Shown: positions 24,567 through 33,790, counted from the stretch's first letter. The stretch: 41,200 nt of DNA from Lachnospiraceae bacterium (GCA_017622505.1 JAGAQZ010000087.1:1-41200), one strand, 5' to 3'. Numbers and translations: made by a program. Notes: generated by a model not told the origin, from the letters alone.

Positions 24567-25601
24567 TTATTTCTTCGTACGGTATTTCTTCTCTAAGAAT
24601 TTGTCCCACCAAACAATAAACGCACCGCATATATACGGAGCGTATCTTGCAGTTTCAAAAACTATGCTTACTTTGGGCGACAACTTCTTTTTCCAACCAA
24701 ATCCCTTTAAATAACGTTTTTGTTCCTGTCGCAGTCGCATCAATATGTGCTCGGATACTACCTTTGTTTTACGGGACAAATAATAATGTTTAAGCAGGGC
24801 GATACAATATTGTTTCCGCGCCAATATGTATAATTCTCTTTCTTTTTTATCCCTGAAAAACAGCATTCGTTTTTTTGCAAACAAAACTTCATCCAATTGT
24901 TTTCTGCTATAAGCAGTGCGTGTGATTCCATCCGATTCCGTATGATAAAAATACAATACTTCATCCGTTTCCGCAATTCTCTGAAGTGGATATAAAACGT
25001 CCTGTATCATTGCAGAATCTTCATAAATTCTTCCCAAGGGATAATTTTTATTTGTAAAAACATCTTTATGATACAATTTATTCCAACAAACTGCCGTAAT
25101 CTCATATCGCAACGGTTCTTCCATCTTCGAAAGAAACTCCCTGCCGGTTCGTAATTGAATGGCATTTTTCGCACTGCTGTTTTTCGGCAAACTGTTTGAA
25201 TACTTTTCTGTACTGTGTACATGACATATTCCGCATACAGATATCTGCGCTTGGTACTTCTGTAAAAGCCTATATAAGGTCTCCAAATAATACGGCGAAA
25301 TTTCATCATCCGCATCCACAAATGCAATGTAATCTCCCCGCGACATTTCCAAACCTTTGTTGCGTGCTGCAGACACCCCCAAATGCGTCGTAGAATAAAT
25401 ATGCAATTGTTTATGCCACTTTGCGAACTCATTTAAAATAAGTTTTGTTGTATCCGTTGAACCGTCATCAATTACAATAACTTCATAGTTTTTATATGTT
25501 TGCGCAAAAACAGATTCCAGACAACGTTTTATATACTTTTCAGCATTATAGGTCGGAATAATAACGCTAATTATTACATCCTTCAAAAAACCACGCCCCA
25601 A
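24567..25601 (-). CDS. GT2-family glycosyltransferase, non-ATG start
   Basis: GT-A enzyme of about 344 residues with ISVIIPTYNAEKYIKR, VIDDGSTDTT, HLGVSAARNKG and VDADDEI. The acceptor region holds CWNKLYHKDVF and GRIYEDSAMI. The start is uncertain. No ATG lies in frame near the N-terminus; TTG at 25601 is the longest option, with a weak ribosome site, and an internal TTG codon near GAAGGA is another. An ATG at 25606 opens a different frame that ends after 13 codons. It would join this frame if one T were removed from a run of six, so a frameshift or sequencing slip is possible. The gene follows the thiamine-diphosphate enzyme gene by about 30 bp. Confidence 0.83.
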   Translation of the reverse strand: MGRGFLKDVIISVIIPTYNAEKYIKRCLESVFAQTYKNYEVIVIDDGSTDTTKLILNEFAKWHKQLHIYSTTHLGVSAARNKGLEMSRGDYIAFVDADDEISPYYLETLYRLLQKYQAQISVCGICHVHSTEKYSNSLPKNSSAKNAIQLRTGREFLSKMEEPLRYEITAVCWNKLYHKDVFTNKNYPLGRIYEDSAMIQDVLYPLQRIAETDEVLYFYHTESDGITRTAYSRKQLDEVLFAKKRMLFFRDKKERELYILARKQYCIALLKHYYLSRKTKVVSEHILMRLRQEQKRYLKGFGWKKKLSPKVSIVFETARYAPYICGAFIVWWDKFLEKKYRTKK

Positions 25602-25633
25602 TTTTCATTTCTTTTGAACTAATCTGTAACCTT

Positions 25634-27580
25634 CTACCTTACAATCGCTTTCACTGCATCATATTCTTCCCTCTCTAAGAAAGGATACATATCATCAATG
25701 GGCGGTGAAACCATTGTTCCGTCCGATAATACCTTCGAAGATAACTTCGGCTCAAAATTCTGCTTCTCATCCACCACTGCTTCGATAACAATCGGCCCGT
25801 TTGCTGTAAGTGCATCTTCCAGTTTACTGCCGCAATCATCAACACTTGCAATTCTTACGTAGGGGATACCATACGCATAAGATAATTTCTCCAAATCCGG
25901 AAAACTGATTCCGTTACTGCGTGACACTCCCACCAATTCTCTTCCCTTAAAAAGATTGGTCTGCGTCTGGCGAATAGAGTGATAGCCATTATTATTGAGA
26001 ATTATAATTTTGATAGGCAACTCATTCTGCACAACAGTCTGCAATTCCTGCATATTCATCTGAAAACTTCCGTCTCCGTCGATACAAACCGTATTCTTCA
26101 TTCCGCCCTGCACTGCAACACCGATTGCTGCCGGGAAACCGTATCCCATGGCTGCACACCCGGAATTTGTAAAATATCTCTGTCCCTTTTTGATTTCAGC
26201 CGCCTGGAACGTTATAACACAGGCACTTCCGTTACCGCAAACCACTGCCGTATCTTCATGCAATCTCTGTGTCAGTTCTTTGATGAACACATACGGATTT
26301 AACATATCAGACTCATAAAATTCTTTCTTTACAGCCGGGTACTGTTTCTGAACATCTTTACACCAGGAAAGCCAGTCCGCCTGCATAGACTCACAAGTAA
26401 AGTTTTTCTTTTTAATTAAATTATTTATGTTAACTAAAAACTCTTTAATATCTGCATGTACGGGAATTTCCGGCTTGATTGTTGGTTTACATAATTCATT
26501 TTTATCAATTTCAACCCATATTTTAACGGCATTCTTGGCGAAATGTTCCCACTGGTAACTGATCATTCGTATGTTCATTCTGCAAGCAAGGATAATAACC
26601 AAATCTGCGCTCTGAATTACGAAATTACCGCCCCGGGTTCCCACCGTTCCCGGACGTCCGCAATCATAAGGATGCCTCTCCCATAAAAGATCATGGGCAT
26701 TCCATGCGGTAACGACAGGTATTTTCAATGCATCAATAAATTCTAGAAGTTCCTCTCGCGCATCTGCCAAACGAATACCGGTACCTGCAAGAATAACCGG
26801 TCTTTTCGCCTTCTTTAACGCTTCCATTACCTGCACAGCATATTCATCCTTCCATTCCGGTGAATCTGCAGACAAAACCTGTTGTAACTTTGCATTTTTA
26901 GCCTGTACAGTTCCTTTCCAAAAATCAGCCGCAACATCTGCCACCGGTTCTTTCATATCTTTTCCGGTTCCAAAAGATGCATTTTCTCCAAACATTTCAA
27001 TGTACTTGTAATATTCTCTCTCATCAAAATGGCATAAAGTATCTTCTTCTACTTCTGCCGCCTGAATATCCAAAGGAATATCTAACCAAACAGGCCCTTT
27101 GCGTCCATGATTTGCCAAAAACCAAGCTTTCTCAAGATGGTATAAAACATCTTCTGCATTGGTTAACATAACTGCATATTTTGTCATATTTGCAACGCTA
27201 TCGGTAATCTGAAACTCCTGGTCGCCCAATTGTCTCAACGGTACATCCATATATTCGGTTGTGGTAATTCTTTTTACCTGCCCCGACACCACAAACATCG
27301 GAACAGAATCCTGCCAGCCGCCTAGAACACCGGTAATTGCGTTGGTTCCGCCCGGTCCGCTGGTGACACAAACGCAAGCGATTTTGCCAGAGAAACGCGC
27401 ATAGCCTTCTGCCGCAATCGAACAAGCCTGTTCATGATGGTTATATATGCAATTCAATTCAGGATGATGGCCAAATGCATCGTTTAAATGCATGGCACCA
27501 CCACCCGTAACCGTAAAAATATGGCTAACGCCTTTCGCCACCATAAAATCGGCAATGATTTGTGCAACTTTCTTTTTCAT
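25634..27580 (-). CDS. Thiamine-diphosphate enzyme, acetolactate-synthase-like (possible YerE-type sugar-branching enzyme)
   Basis: A 648-residue enzyme in the ALS/pyruvate decarboxylase superfamily. The Pyr domain holds the catalytic Glu50 in YNHHEQAC. The PP domain holds the cofactor motif DGDGSFQMNMQEL (501-513) ending in NNN (529-531). The middle domain spans about 250-400. It is longer than usual ALS (about 560-590), mainly from an insert near 180-245. No ilvN or other branched-chain amino acid genes accompany it. It is packed with an aldolase and rfbH, and shares a cluster with rfbF and rfbG. YerE of yersiniose synthesis is an ALS homologue that adds a two-carbon unit from pyruvate to C4 of a CDP-4-keto sugar. 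A similar ligation here is inference. A housekeeping or other acyloin synthase is the alternative. Confidence 0.85.
   Translation of the reverse strand: MKKKVAQIIADFMVAKGVSHIFTVTGGGAMHLNDAFGHHPELNCIYNHHEQACSIAAEGYARFSGKIACVCVTSGPGGTNAITGVLGGWQDSVPMFVVSGQVKRITTTEYMDVPLRQLGDQEFQITDSVANMTKYAVMLTNAEDVLYHLEKAWFLANHGRKGPVWLDIPLDIQAAEVEEDTLCHFDEREYYKYIEMFGENASFGTGKDMKEPVADVAADFWKGTVQAKNAKLQQVLSADSPEWKDEYAVQVMEALKKAKRPVILAGTGIRLADAREELLEFIDALKIPVVTAWNAHDLLWERHPYDCGRPGTVGTRGGNFVIQSADLVIILACRMNIRMISYQWEHFAKNAVKIWVEIDKNELCKPTIKPEIPVHADIKEFLVNINNLIKKKNFTCESMQADWLSWCKDVQKQYPAVKKEFYESDMLNPYVFIKELTQRLHEDTAVVCGNGSACVITFQAAEIKKGQRYFTNSGCAAMGYGFPAAIGVAVQGGMKNTVCIDGDGSFQMNMQELQTVVQNELPIKIIILNNNGYHSIRQTQTNLFKGRELVGVSRSNGISFPDLEKLSYAYGIPYVRIASVDDCGSKLEDALTANGPIVIEAVVDEKQNFEPKLSSKVLSDGTMVSPPIDDMYPFLEREEYDAVKAIVR
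26485..26494 (+). repeat. GTTTACATAA copy 5
   Basis: In the thiamine-diphosphate enzyme gene, read as Leu-Cys-Lys (363-365) of NELCKPT. Confidence 0.7.
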
Positions 27581-27582
27581 TT

Positions 27583-29196
27583 TTATATAAAAAACCTTTC
27601 ATACAAGCTCTTCGTTACAAAAACGATAGGACATAATAAACCTGCTCTTTTAATACCTTCTGCAGTGTCTTCGTTCAATACTTCTGCCTTTTCTTTACTG
27701 AATACATACTCCATATTAGGGTTTACATAATTTGTATCCGCACATTTTTCATATCCGTCAAATCCTGCTAAAGCAACTTCTTTTACACCAGCAAGTTTAC
27801 ATAACTTCAATAGCATAAATATGGGATTATCTTTAATCAAAGCATTCTCATCCAAAAGGCTCTCATATTCCAGCACGTAATCAAATCTTCCCTGCGCCCT
27901 GGTAACATTAGATGTGGCAATTGTCTTAATGCTTCTTTCTTCTCTTAACGTTTCAGATAATTTTCCAGCCAGTTTTACATATCTTTTAGCGTTACTCATA
28001 AAAACATAATCAGGAATTATATTTTCAGGAATAAAATTAACCGAAATTACCAGTGCATCATTTTTCTTGCGATAATCGTTTATCGCAGCAACTTCACCTG
28101 CTCTTTTTCCCGGGGCAACAAATAAAATCTTTCTGTCTTTCCATTCAGAAGCAAGTTTACATAATTCAGCATTATCATCATAGGAAATCGCCTGATAATC
28201 CCTGTACAATTCCTCAATCAATTCATTATTGTAGAGCAGCTTCTGCTCCTTCGGTATTGTTGCCAGAATTTCGTTGATGGACTTCACCGATAATTTCTTT
28301 TTCTCCATCAATGCCGCCACATAATTCGGATGACAATCATTAGATGCCGCAATAAAGAATTTAAGGCTGTATCCCCAAGGCGTCATTCTGAAACAATCCT
28401 GTATTGTAACATCAATCGCCTCTAACAACTGACTTATATGATAATTCGCGCCGCGATTCTCGCGCATATACATCGCAAGCAATTCAATCGGTGTATTGCC
28501 GGCGCCTTTTCCCATGCCATACAAAGAACCGTCCAATAATAAGTTGCGTTCTATTTTCTTTTCTGCCAATTCTATACAATTTGCATATCCCAGCTGAAAA
28601 TTATTGTGTGAATGATATCCCAACGATATATTTTGTTTCAAAGAATCATTGGCCATCTCAAAGTAATGAATCAGCTGATTTTTATGCAATAGACCATAAG
28701 TATCTACAATGGAAAAGGCATAGGGCTCCACTTCGTTTACCAGTTTCAAAAGTGTCGCAAATTCCTCGTCGTCATAACTGGTAATAGATACCGCCTGCAC
28801 AAAAACACTGTATCCTAATGCCTTTAATTCCGAACAGAACTCCAATGCCTCTCTCATAATATGCTTTTTAAAAATGACACGGATACCGTCCAGAAAGCTT
28901 TCTTCTGCCGGTATCACCTTATCTATGGAACAGGTACCATAATCAATCATACCCACCACCATAGCCTCTTTGGCATCTATTCCTTCAAAGGTACAGTTGA
29001 TGGATTTTACATCCGGAAATATGGTTCTGTTACGGTCATAGACTCTTCGTTCGTCTATAAAACCCACTTCAATAATATCAATTCCTGCACTTACCAAACG
29101 TTCGAATACCGTAATAATTTCATCGTAACCGAATTCCCAATCATTCAAATATCCGCCGTCGCGTAATGTACAGTCTAATAATTTTAACGTACACAT
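27583..29196 (-). CDS. DRE-TIM (HMGL-like) aldolase with an extra C-terminal domain
   Basis: A 537-residue protein. The N-terminal ~300 residues form a DRE-TIM barrel of the 4-hydroxy-2-oxovalerate aldolase/isopropylmalate synthase type: DCTLRDGG (8-15) with catalytic Arg12 and metal ligand Asp13 as judged by family pattern, YHSHNN (194-199) with the metal His pair, and YGMGKGAGNT (226-235). Such enzymes make or break C-C bonds next to a 2-keto acid. The C-terminal ~190 residues (about 350-537) are unusual. KILFVAPGKRAGEV and the later VFMSNAKRY suggest a Rossmann-like fold resembling MptE/DUF115-type or nucleotide-binding domains, but this is a weak match. It lies 2 bp before the thiamine-diphosphate enzyme gene, so the two probably act on the same intermediate. 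It has three GTTTACATAA copies. Confidence 0.8.
   Translation of the reverse strand: MCTLKLLDCTLRDGGYLNDWEFGYDEIITVFERLVSAGIDIIEVGFIDERRVYDRNRTIFPDVKSINCTFEGIDAKEAMVVGMIDYGTCSIDKVIPAEESFLDGIRVIFKKHIMREALEFCSELKALGYSVFVQAVSITSYDDEEFATLLKLVNEVEPYAFSIVDTYGLLHKNQLIHYFEMANDSLKQNISLGYHSHNNFQLGYANCIELAEKKIERNLLLDGSLYGMGKGAGNTPIELLAMYMRENRGANYHISQLLEAIDVTIQDCFRMTPWGYSLKFFIAASNDCHPNYVAALMEKKKLSVKSINEILATIPKEQKLLYNNELIEELYRDYQAISYDDNAELCKLASEWKDRKILFVAPGKRAGEVAAINDYRKKNDALVISVNFIPENIIPDYVFMSNAKRYVKLAGKLSETLREERSIKTIATSNVTRAQGRFDYVLEYESLLDENALIKDNPIFMLLKLCKLAGVKEVALAGFDGYEKCADTNYVNPNMEYVFSKEKAEVLNEDTAEGIKRAGLLCPIVFVTKSLYERFFI
27721..27730 (+). repeat. GTTTACATAA copy 6
   Basis: In the aldolase gene, read as Tyr-Val-Asn of TNYVNPN. 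Confidence 0.7.
27795..27804 (+). repeat. GTTTACATAA copy 7
   Basis: In the aldolase gene, 74 bp from copy 6 but in the other frame (Leu-Cys-Lys of KLCKLAG). Extended form AAGTTTACATAACTT. Confidence 0.7.
28155..28164 (+). repeat. GTTTACATAA copy 8
   Basis: In the aldolase gene, read as Leu-Cys-Lys of AELCKLAS. The left flank GCAA matches copies 3, 7 and 12. Confidence 0.7.
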
Positions 29197-29215
29197 GCTT
29201 ATGCTCTCCCGAGAA

Positions 29216-30559
29216 CTAATTCTTTCGGCAATTATTTATACCTTCCCGTATACACTTCGCCATAAACTTAAGTTTAGCTTCCGTCATTCCGGGATATACC
29301 CCAATCCAGAAAGTTCTCTCCATTGCAACATCCGTATTTGCCAAATCGCCCGCAATACGATAATACTCTTTACCTCCATTAGGAAGATTGGTAAAACAAG
29401 GATGCTTAATTAAATTGCCGGCAAACAGCATTCGCGTCTGTACTTTATTGCTCTCTAATGCATTTACGACTTCCGCTCTGCTTACACCTTCTTTACAGGT
29501 AATGGGGAAACCAAACCAACTGGGATTGGAACCCTCCTGCGCCTTCGGCAAATATAAAAATTCTTCCAAATCTTTTAACTCATTGTATAAAAATTCAAAG
29601 TTTTCTCTTCTGCGTCTTACAAACTCCCGCATCTTCTTAAGTTGCGCACAACCAATGGCCGCCTGCATATCTGTCGCCTTTAAGTTATAACCTAAATGTG
29701 AGTAAACATATTTGTGATCATATCCTTTCGGCAACTCACCGAATTGACCATCAAAACGATGTCCGCAAAGGTTATCCACGCCGGACGGACAACTGCACTC
29801 TCTTCCCCAATCTCTCATAGAACGAATAATTTTGTTTAAAAGAGAATTATTCGTATAAACGGCGCCGCCTTCCCCCATAGTCATATGGTGCGGGGGGTAA
29901 AAACTGGATGTTCCGATATCGCCGATTGTCCCTGTCTGCTTCGATTCACCGTCAATCATTACTTCTGTTCCGAGTGCATCACAATTATCTTCGATTAACC
30001 ATAAATTATACTTCTCGCAAAATGCTTTAACAGCGACAATATCAAAGGGATTACCCAAAGTATGTGCCAGCATTACCGCTTTAGTTTTGCTTGAATATGC
30101 AGACTCTAACTGTGCTACATCAATATTTAACCCCGGAATGGTAATATCCACAAACACCGGTACTGCACCATACTGAACAATAGGTGCTACCGTAGTCGGG
30201 AACCCTGCTGCCACAGTTATCACTTCATCTCCTCTTTCGATTCGTCTGTCACCTAAAAGCGGCGATGTTAATGTCATAAAAGCAAGTAAGTTTGCAGATG
30301 AACCTGAGTTTACCAGTGAACAATATCTCACACCCAAGTATTGTGCCAAGCCTTTTTCAAATTCTTCGGTATAAGGTCCTGACGTTAACCAGAAATCCAG
30401 GCAACTATCTACCAAATTGGTCATTTCTTCGCTGTCATATACGCGGGCAGCGTAAGATATTCTGTCGCCTTCCACATAATCAGGCTTCGACATATGATAT
30501 TTTTCACAATATTCTTTTACGGCTTCTATAATCTTTGCCTTATCCTGTTCCTGCGACAT
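29216..30559 (-). CDS. rfbH: CDP-6-deoxy-4-keto-D-glucose 3-dehydrase (E1)
   Basis: A PMP-dependent, iron-sulfur enzyme of the DegT/AHBA fold that removes the C3 hydroxyl of CDP-4-keto-6-deoxyglucose. Two features separate it from ordinary sugar aminotransferases. The cofactor Lys is replaced by His in FYPPHHMTMGEGG (His224/His225). The [2Fe-2S] cysteines are present as Cys193, then Cys255-x-Cys257-x7-Cys265. The 447-residue length fits. The pathway needs a reductase (E3, AscD/RfbI) to pass electrons; none is seen in the window. It is followed by the aldolase and thiamine-diphosphate genes, and GAGAGGT precedes the ATG. Together with rfbF and rfbG it defines a CDP-3,6-dideoxyhexose route. Confidence 0.93.
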   Translation of the reverse strand: MSQEQDKAKIIEAVKEYCEKYHMSKPDYVEGDRISYAARVYDSEEMTNLVDSCLDFWLTSGPYTEEFEKGLAQYLGVRYCSLVNSGSSANLLAFMTLTSPLLGDRRIERGDEVITVAAGFPTTVAPIVQYGAVPVFVDITIPGLNIDVAQLESAYSSKTKAVMLAHTLGNPFDIVAVKAFCEKYNLWLIEDNCDALGTEVMIDGESKQTGTIGDIGTSSFYPPHHMTMGEGGAVYTNNSLLNKIIRSMRDWGRECSCPSGVDNLCGHRFDGQFGELPKGYDHKYVYSHLGYNLKATDMQAAIGCAQLKKMREFVRRRRENFEFLYNELKDLEEFLYLPKAQEGSNPSWFGFPITCKEGVSRAEVVNALESNKVQTRMLFAGNLIKHPCFTNLPNGGKEYYRIAGDLANTDVAMERTFWIGVYPGMTEAKLKFMAKCIREGINNCRKN

Positions 30560-30580
30560 TTCAAAACCTCTCAGCTATTT

Positions 30581-33500
30581 TTAACGTTTGTTTTTCTTGT
30601 TTGACGAATTATTATCAGGTGTTTTTTGAATAACGTTTGATTTAATAACAGTTCCCTTCATGTTTCCAACCATTGCTTCTTTGCCGACGTTGGAAACTTT
30701 CTTGTTATTATCCTCAACTTTCCTTCTGTTTGAAGAGTGTCTGTCGTTTGATACCCTACGCGATGCAGTTCTTCCCGCAATTGTCTTGCCTGATGTAGAG
30801 TGATAGTTTCTTCTCACGTCAGATTCTTCAACTTTTTCTTCTGTTGCTTCAACTTTCACGTCTTCAACCACTTCCGGTACAACTTCAGTCACAACTTCTT
30901 CGATTGTTTCTGCTACTTCAGTTTTAACGGCTTCTACGATTTCTTCCGCTACTGTTTCAGCTTTCACTTCTTCTGAAATTTCTTCAACTACTGTTTCAGA
31001 CTTCTCTTCTACAGCATTTTCTTCTGCTGCAACCTCAGCCTTTGCTTCTTCTGCAATTTCTTCCACTACAGCTTCAGACTTTGCTTCTTCTGCGACAACT
31101 ACCTCTACTGTCTCAACTTTTACATCTTCAACTACTTCTTCTACGACTTCCGTTTTTACTTCTTCCAAAGCCACTTCTACAGTCTCAACAGGTTTCTTTC
31201 TTCTGCTGCGCGAAGGTTTCTTTGTTTCTGCCGGTTGCGCATTCACAACAACGGCTTCCGCAATTACCGCGTTAGTTTTCTCAGCTTCAACAGTTTCTTT
31301 GCTTATCTCATCCGACTTCTCAGCTTCAACCATTTCTTCTTTTACTTCTAAACTCTCGCTACTTGCTTCAACAGGTTTCTTTCTTCTGCTACGTGAAGGT
31401 TTCTTCACTTCTACAGGTTGTTCCTCTGAAACCTTTGTATCTGCTACTTCTTCAATTACAGCTGTTTCTGCGTTCTCAACAGTTACAGTTTCTTCTACTG
31501 CTTTTTTACGTCTGGTTCTTGACGGCTTCTTTACTTCTGCAGCCTCTTCCATTTCAGATTTAACTATAGTTTCAACTGTTTCTTCTTTTGTTGCAGTTGC
31601 TTTCTTTTTGGTAGATTTCTTTATCTCGGAAGTTTTCTCCTTTACTTTCTCAGCCTTGGTTTCTTTTTCTACAACTACGGCCGCTTCAATCTTATTCTCA
31701 GCCTTTTTATCAGCTTTATTTTCAAGATTGCCTCCCTTTACAGCTGCATGCGCTTCCTCTACAGACTTAAAACGGATAGGCGCTGTCTTTACTGCAGCAG
31801 TTGCCTCTGCATACTCTACATCGTCCCAAATACTTCTTGATCTGGATACGTGAATTTCAGCTTCCTGCGATACCACTGCTACTTCAGGTTCTGCCGCAGC
31901 TACGACCGGCTGTGCAACCGGCATTTCTGTGTTTACAACCGCATTTAATACAGGCTGTTCCTCTACAACAGGCACAGGTACAACCACCTGATTATTCGTT
32001 GCTTCAACGGTCTCTTTCGGAAGCGGATTTCTACGAAGTTGCTTTCTGACAGGCGGCGCAGGTACTGCCTGGACAGTCGCCTGAAGTTCTTCTTCCTTCT
32101 TCACAGGCTGCGGTGCAGGCACACTTGCTGCTACAGACGCTGCAACTACGGCTCCTTCTGCTACCTTTTGCACTTCTTTCACCGGCGGAACAGGCGCTGC
32201 TGTTGTCTTTACTTCTTCAGCAGGTTTATTTTCTTCCTTCCCAGTCTTTTCTTCGTGATATTCCTGCTCTGTATTTACATTCCAAATGTTAGACTTATCT
32301 TTTACACCGTTTATAATATTTTTAACGGTCTCAAAAGCCGTAATCATAGAATGGTCCATATTGTTGTATCTGTGCTGTCCGTTTCTTCCGACACAATACA
32401 AGTTCTCAAAACCATCCAAATAGGTGCGAACTTCATCAAAACGTGCATAAGTATCAAAATATGCAGGGTATGCCTTCTTAACAGCTACTTTATGTGCATC
32501 AAGCACTTTTACACTTTCCGATAAAATACCCATATGCACCAATTCTTTGGTAGCAAATTCAATCCACTCATCATCAGTCATATTCCAATAACGGTCACCT
32601 TCGTTGCAGAAATATTCCAGACCAACCCATACAGTTTTCTCCGGATTCTCAAGAAGGTAAGGAGACCAGTTATTAAAAATCTGGATACGCCCCATTTTAA
32701 TTCCCGGATCCTGTACATAAATCCATGTGTCGGGAATAACATTTCCGAGTGTTCTAATATATGTAGTATTACTGATTCGTAACTTCGGCACCAAAAGTCC
32801 AACCGTAACAAAATCACGATAGGGAAGTTTACGTGCCACTTCACTTACATTGCCCGGCACATTACTCATACCGATAATCAAGTCTTTAATGGGCATAGAT
32901 GAAATTACAATATCTGCCTTTTCTTCAATGGTGATACCATCCACAGCACAGGTTACGCTTTCCACCTGATTACCGTTGGTGTTAATGCGGATAACCTGGC
33001 AATTGTAATGAATGGAACCGCCCATTGCTTCAAAATCAGCCGCAGCACATTCCCATAACTGACCTGGGCCCAACTTCGGATATTTAAAGGCACCGATTAA
33101 GGACGTATTTACATCTTTGGTTTCTTTGTGAAAAGCCTTACGTGTTGCATCTTTTACAATTTCGGTAATAGATAAGCCCTTGGTTCTCTGTGCGCCCCAG
33201 GAAGGGTCGATTTCTCTGGGATGGCGTCCCCAGAGTTTCTCGGTATATCCTTCGAAGAACATAGAATAAAGCTTTCTGCCGAACTGATTGATATAAAAAT
33301 TCTCCAAACTGTTTACCGGTTTCTTAGCTACCATGCTTCCAAGATAACTGAAGCCGGCCTGCATTGTAGTTCCAAAGCCCATATTTTTGATAGTATCCAT
33401 ATTCATACGAACCGGATACTCAAAGAATTTTCTCTTGTAGTAAATATGCGAAATACGACTACGATTCAACATAACACGGTCAACCTTCTCAGGATCGGGA

Positions 33501-33790
33501 CCACCCTTTTCCAAAGGGACATCTCTGCTTAACTTATCATCATCATACGCGGGCGCACCCTGCATAGGCATAATCTGTTCCCACCAGTCGTTTACCTCCT
33601 GCGATTTGGAGAAGAAACGGTGTCCGCCGATATCCATACGATGTCCGTTATAAACTTCTGTTCTGGAAATACCTCCTACATAAGACGACTCTTCCAGAAT
33701 TGTCACTTCATATTCATTGGACTGCTTTAAAAGCTCGTATCCTGCTGTAATACCTGCCGGTCCCGCTCCAATAATGATAACCTTCTTCAT
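30581..33790 (-). CDS. UDP-galactopyranose-mutase-like flavoprotein with a long disordered charged tail
   Basis: A 1069-residue two-part protein. Residues 1-500 are an FAD-dependent amine-oxidase-fold enzyme: the dinucleotide motif is [18 protein letters not shown] (4-21), followed by [13 protein letters not shown] (32-44) and [12 protein letters not shown] (52-63), with a C-terminal FAD contact around [19 protein letters not shown] (463-481). Its likely family is the UGM-like/protoporphyrinogen-oxidase-like proteins of polysaccharide clusters; the sugar substrate is unknown. Residues about 503-1069 are low complexity. A Pro/Val/Ala part is followed by Glu/Lys/Val-rich sequence with three copies of a basic element, KKPSR(T/S)RRKK(A/P)VE (754, 797 and 857), and an Arg/Asn/Lys-rich end. 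No signal peptide is seen, so it should be cytoplasmic. AAAGGAG precedes the ATG. The tail may scaffold, bind nucleic acid or bind membrane; this cannot be told. Confidence 0.87.
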   Translation of the reverse strand: MKKVIIIGAGPAGITAGYELLKQSNEYEVTILEESSYVGGISRTEVYNGHRMDIGGHRFFSKSQEVNDWWEQIMPMQGAPAYDDDKLSRDVPLEKGGPDPEKVDRVMLNRSRISHIYYKRKFFEYPVRMNMDTIKNMGFGTTMQAGFSYLGSMVAKKPVNSLENFYINQFGRKLYSMFFEGYTEKLWGRHPREIDPSWGAQRTKGLSITEIVKDATRKAFHKETKDVNTSLIGAFKYPKLGPGQLWECAAADFEAMGGSIHYNCQVIRINTNGNQVESVTCAVDGITIEEKADIVISSMPIKDLIIGMSNVPGNVSEVARKLPYRDFVTVGLLVPKLRISNTTYIRTLGNVIPDTWIYVQDPGIKMGRIQIFNNWSPYLLENPEKTVWVGLEYFCNEGDRYWNMTDDEWIEFATKELVHMGILSESVKVLDAHKVAVKKAYPAYFDTYARFDEVRTYLDGFENLYCVGRNGQHRYNNMDHSMITAFETVKNIINGVKDKSNIWNVNTEQEYHEEKTGKEENKPAEEVKTTAAPVPPVKEVQKVAEGAVVAASVAASVPAPQPVKKEEELQATVQAVPAPPVRKQLRRNPLPKETVEATNNQVVVPVPVVEEQPVLNAVVNTEMPVAQPVVAAAEPEVAVVSQEAEIHVSRSRSIWDDVEYAEATAAVKTAPIRFKSVEEAHAAVKGGNLENKADKKAENKIEAAVVVEKETKAEKVKEKTSEIKKSTKKKATATKEETVETIVKSEMEEAAEVKKPSRTRRKKAVEETVTVENAETAVIEEVADTKVSEEQPVEVKKPSRSRRKKPVEASSESLEVKEEMVEAEKSDEISKETVEAEKTNAVIAEAVVVNAQPAETKKPSRSRRKKPVETVEVALEEVKTEVVEEVVEDVKVETVEVVVAEEAKSEAVVEEIAEEAKAEVAAEENAVEEKSETVVEEISEEVKAETVAEEIVEAVKTEVAETIEEVVTEVVPEVVEDVKVEATEEKVEESDVRRNYHSTSGKTIAGRTASRRVSNDRHSSNRRKVEDNNKKVSNVGKEAMVGNMKGTVIKSNVIQKTPDNNSSNKKNKR

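Noticed and set aside
24556..24630. N-terminal extension of the GT2 gene ending at 23530
   Set aside because: It overlaps the upstream gene and lies before a strong GGAGG; the extension has no glycosyltransferase features.
29216..30559. Ordinary sugar aminotransferase (DegT/ArnB)
   Set aside because: The catalytic Lys is replaced by His and the four Fe-S cysteines are present, which is diagnostic of the 3-dehydrase RfbH.
30900..32100. Several open frames on the plus strand opposite the flavoprotein tail
   Set aside because: They are Leu/Ser/Gln-rich shadows of the low-complexity coding sequence with no ribosome sites or family features.
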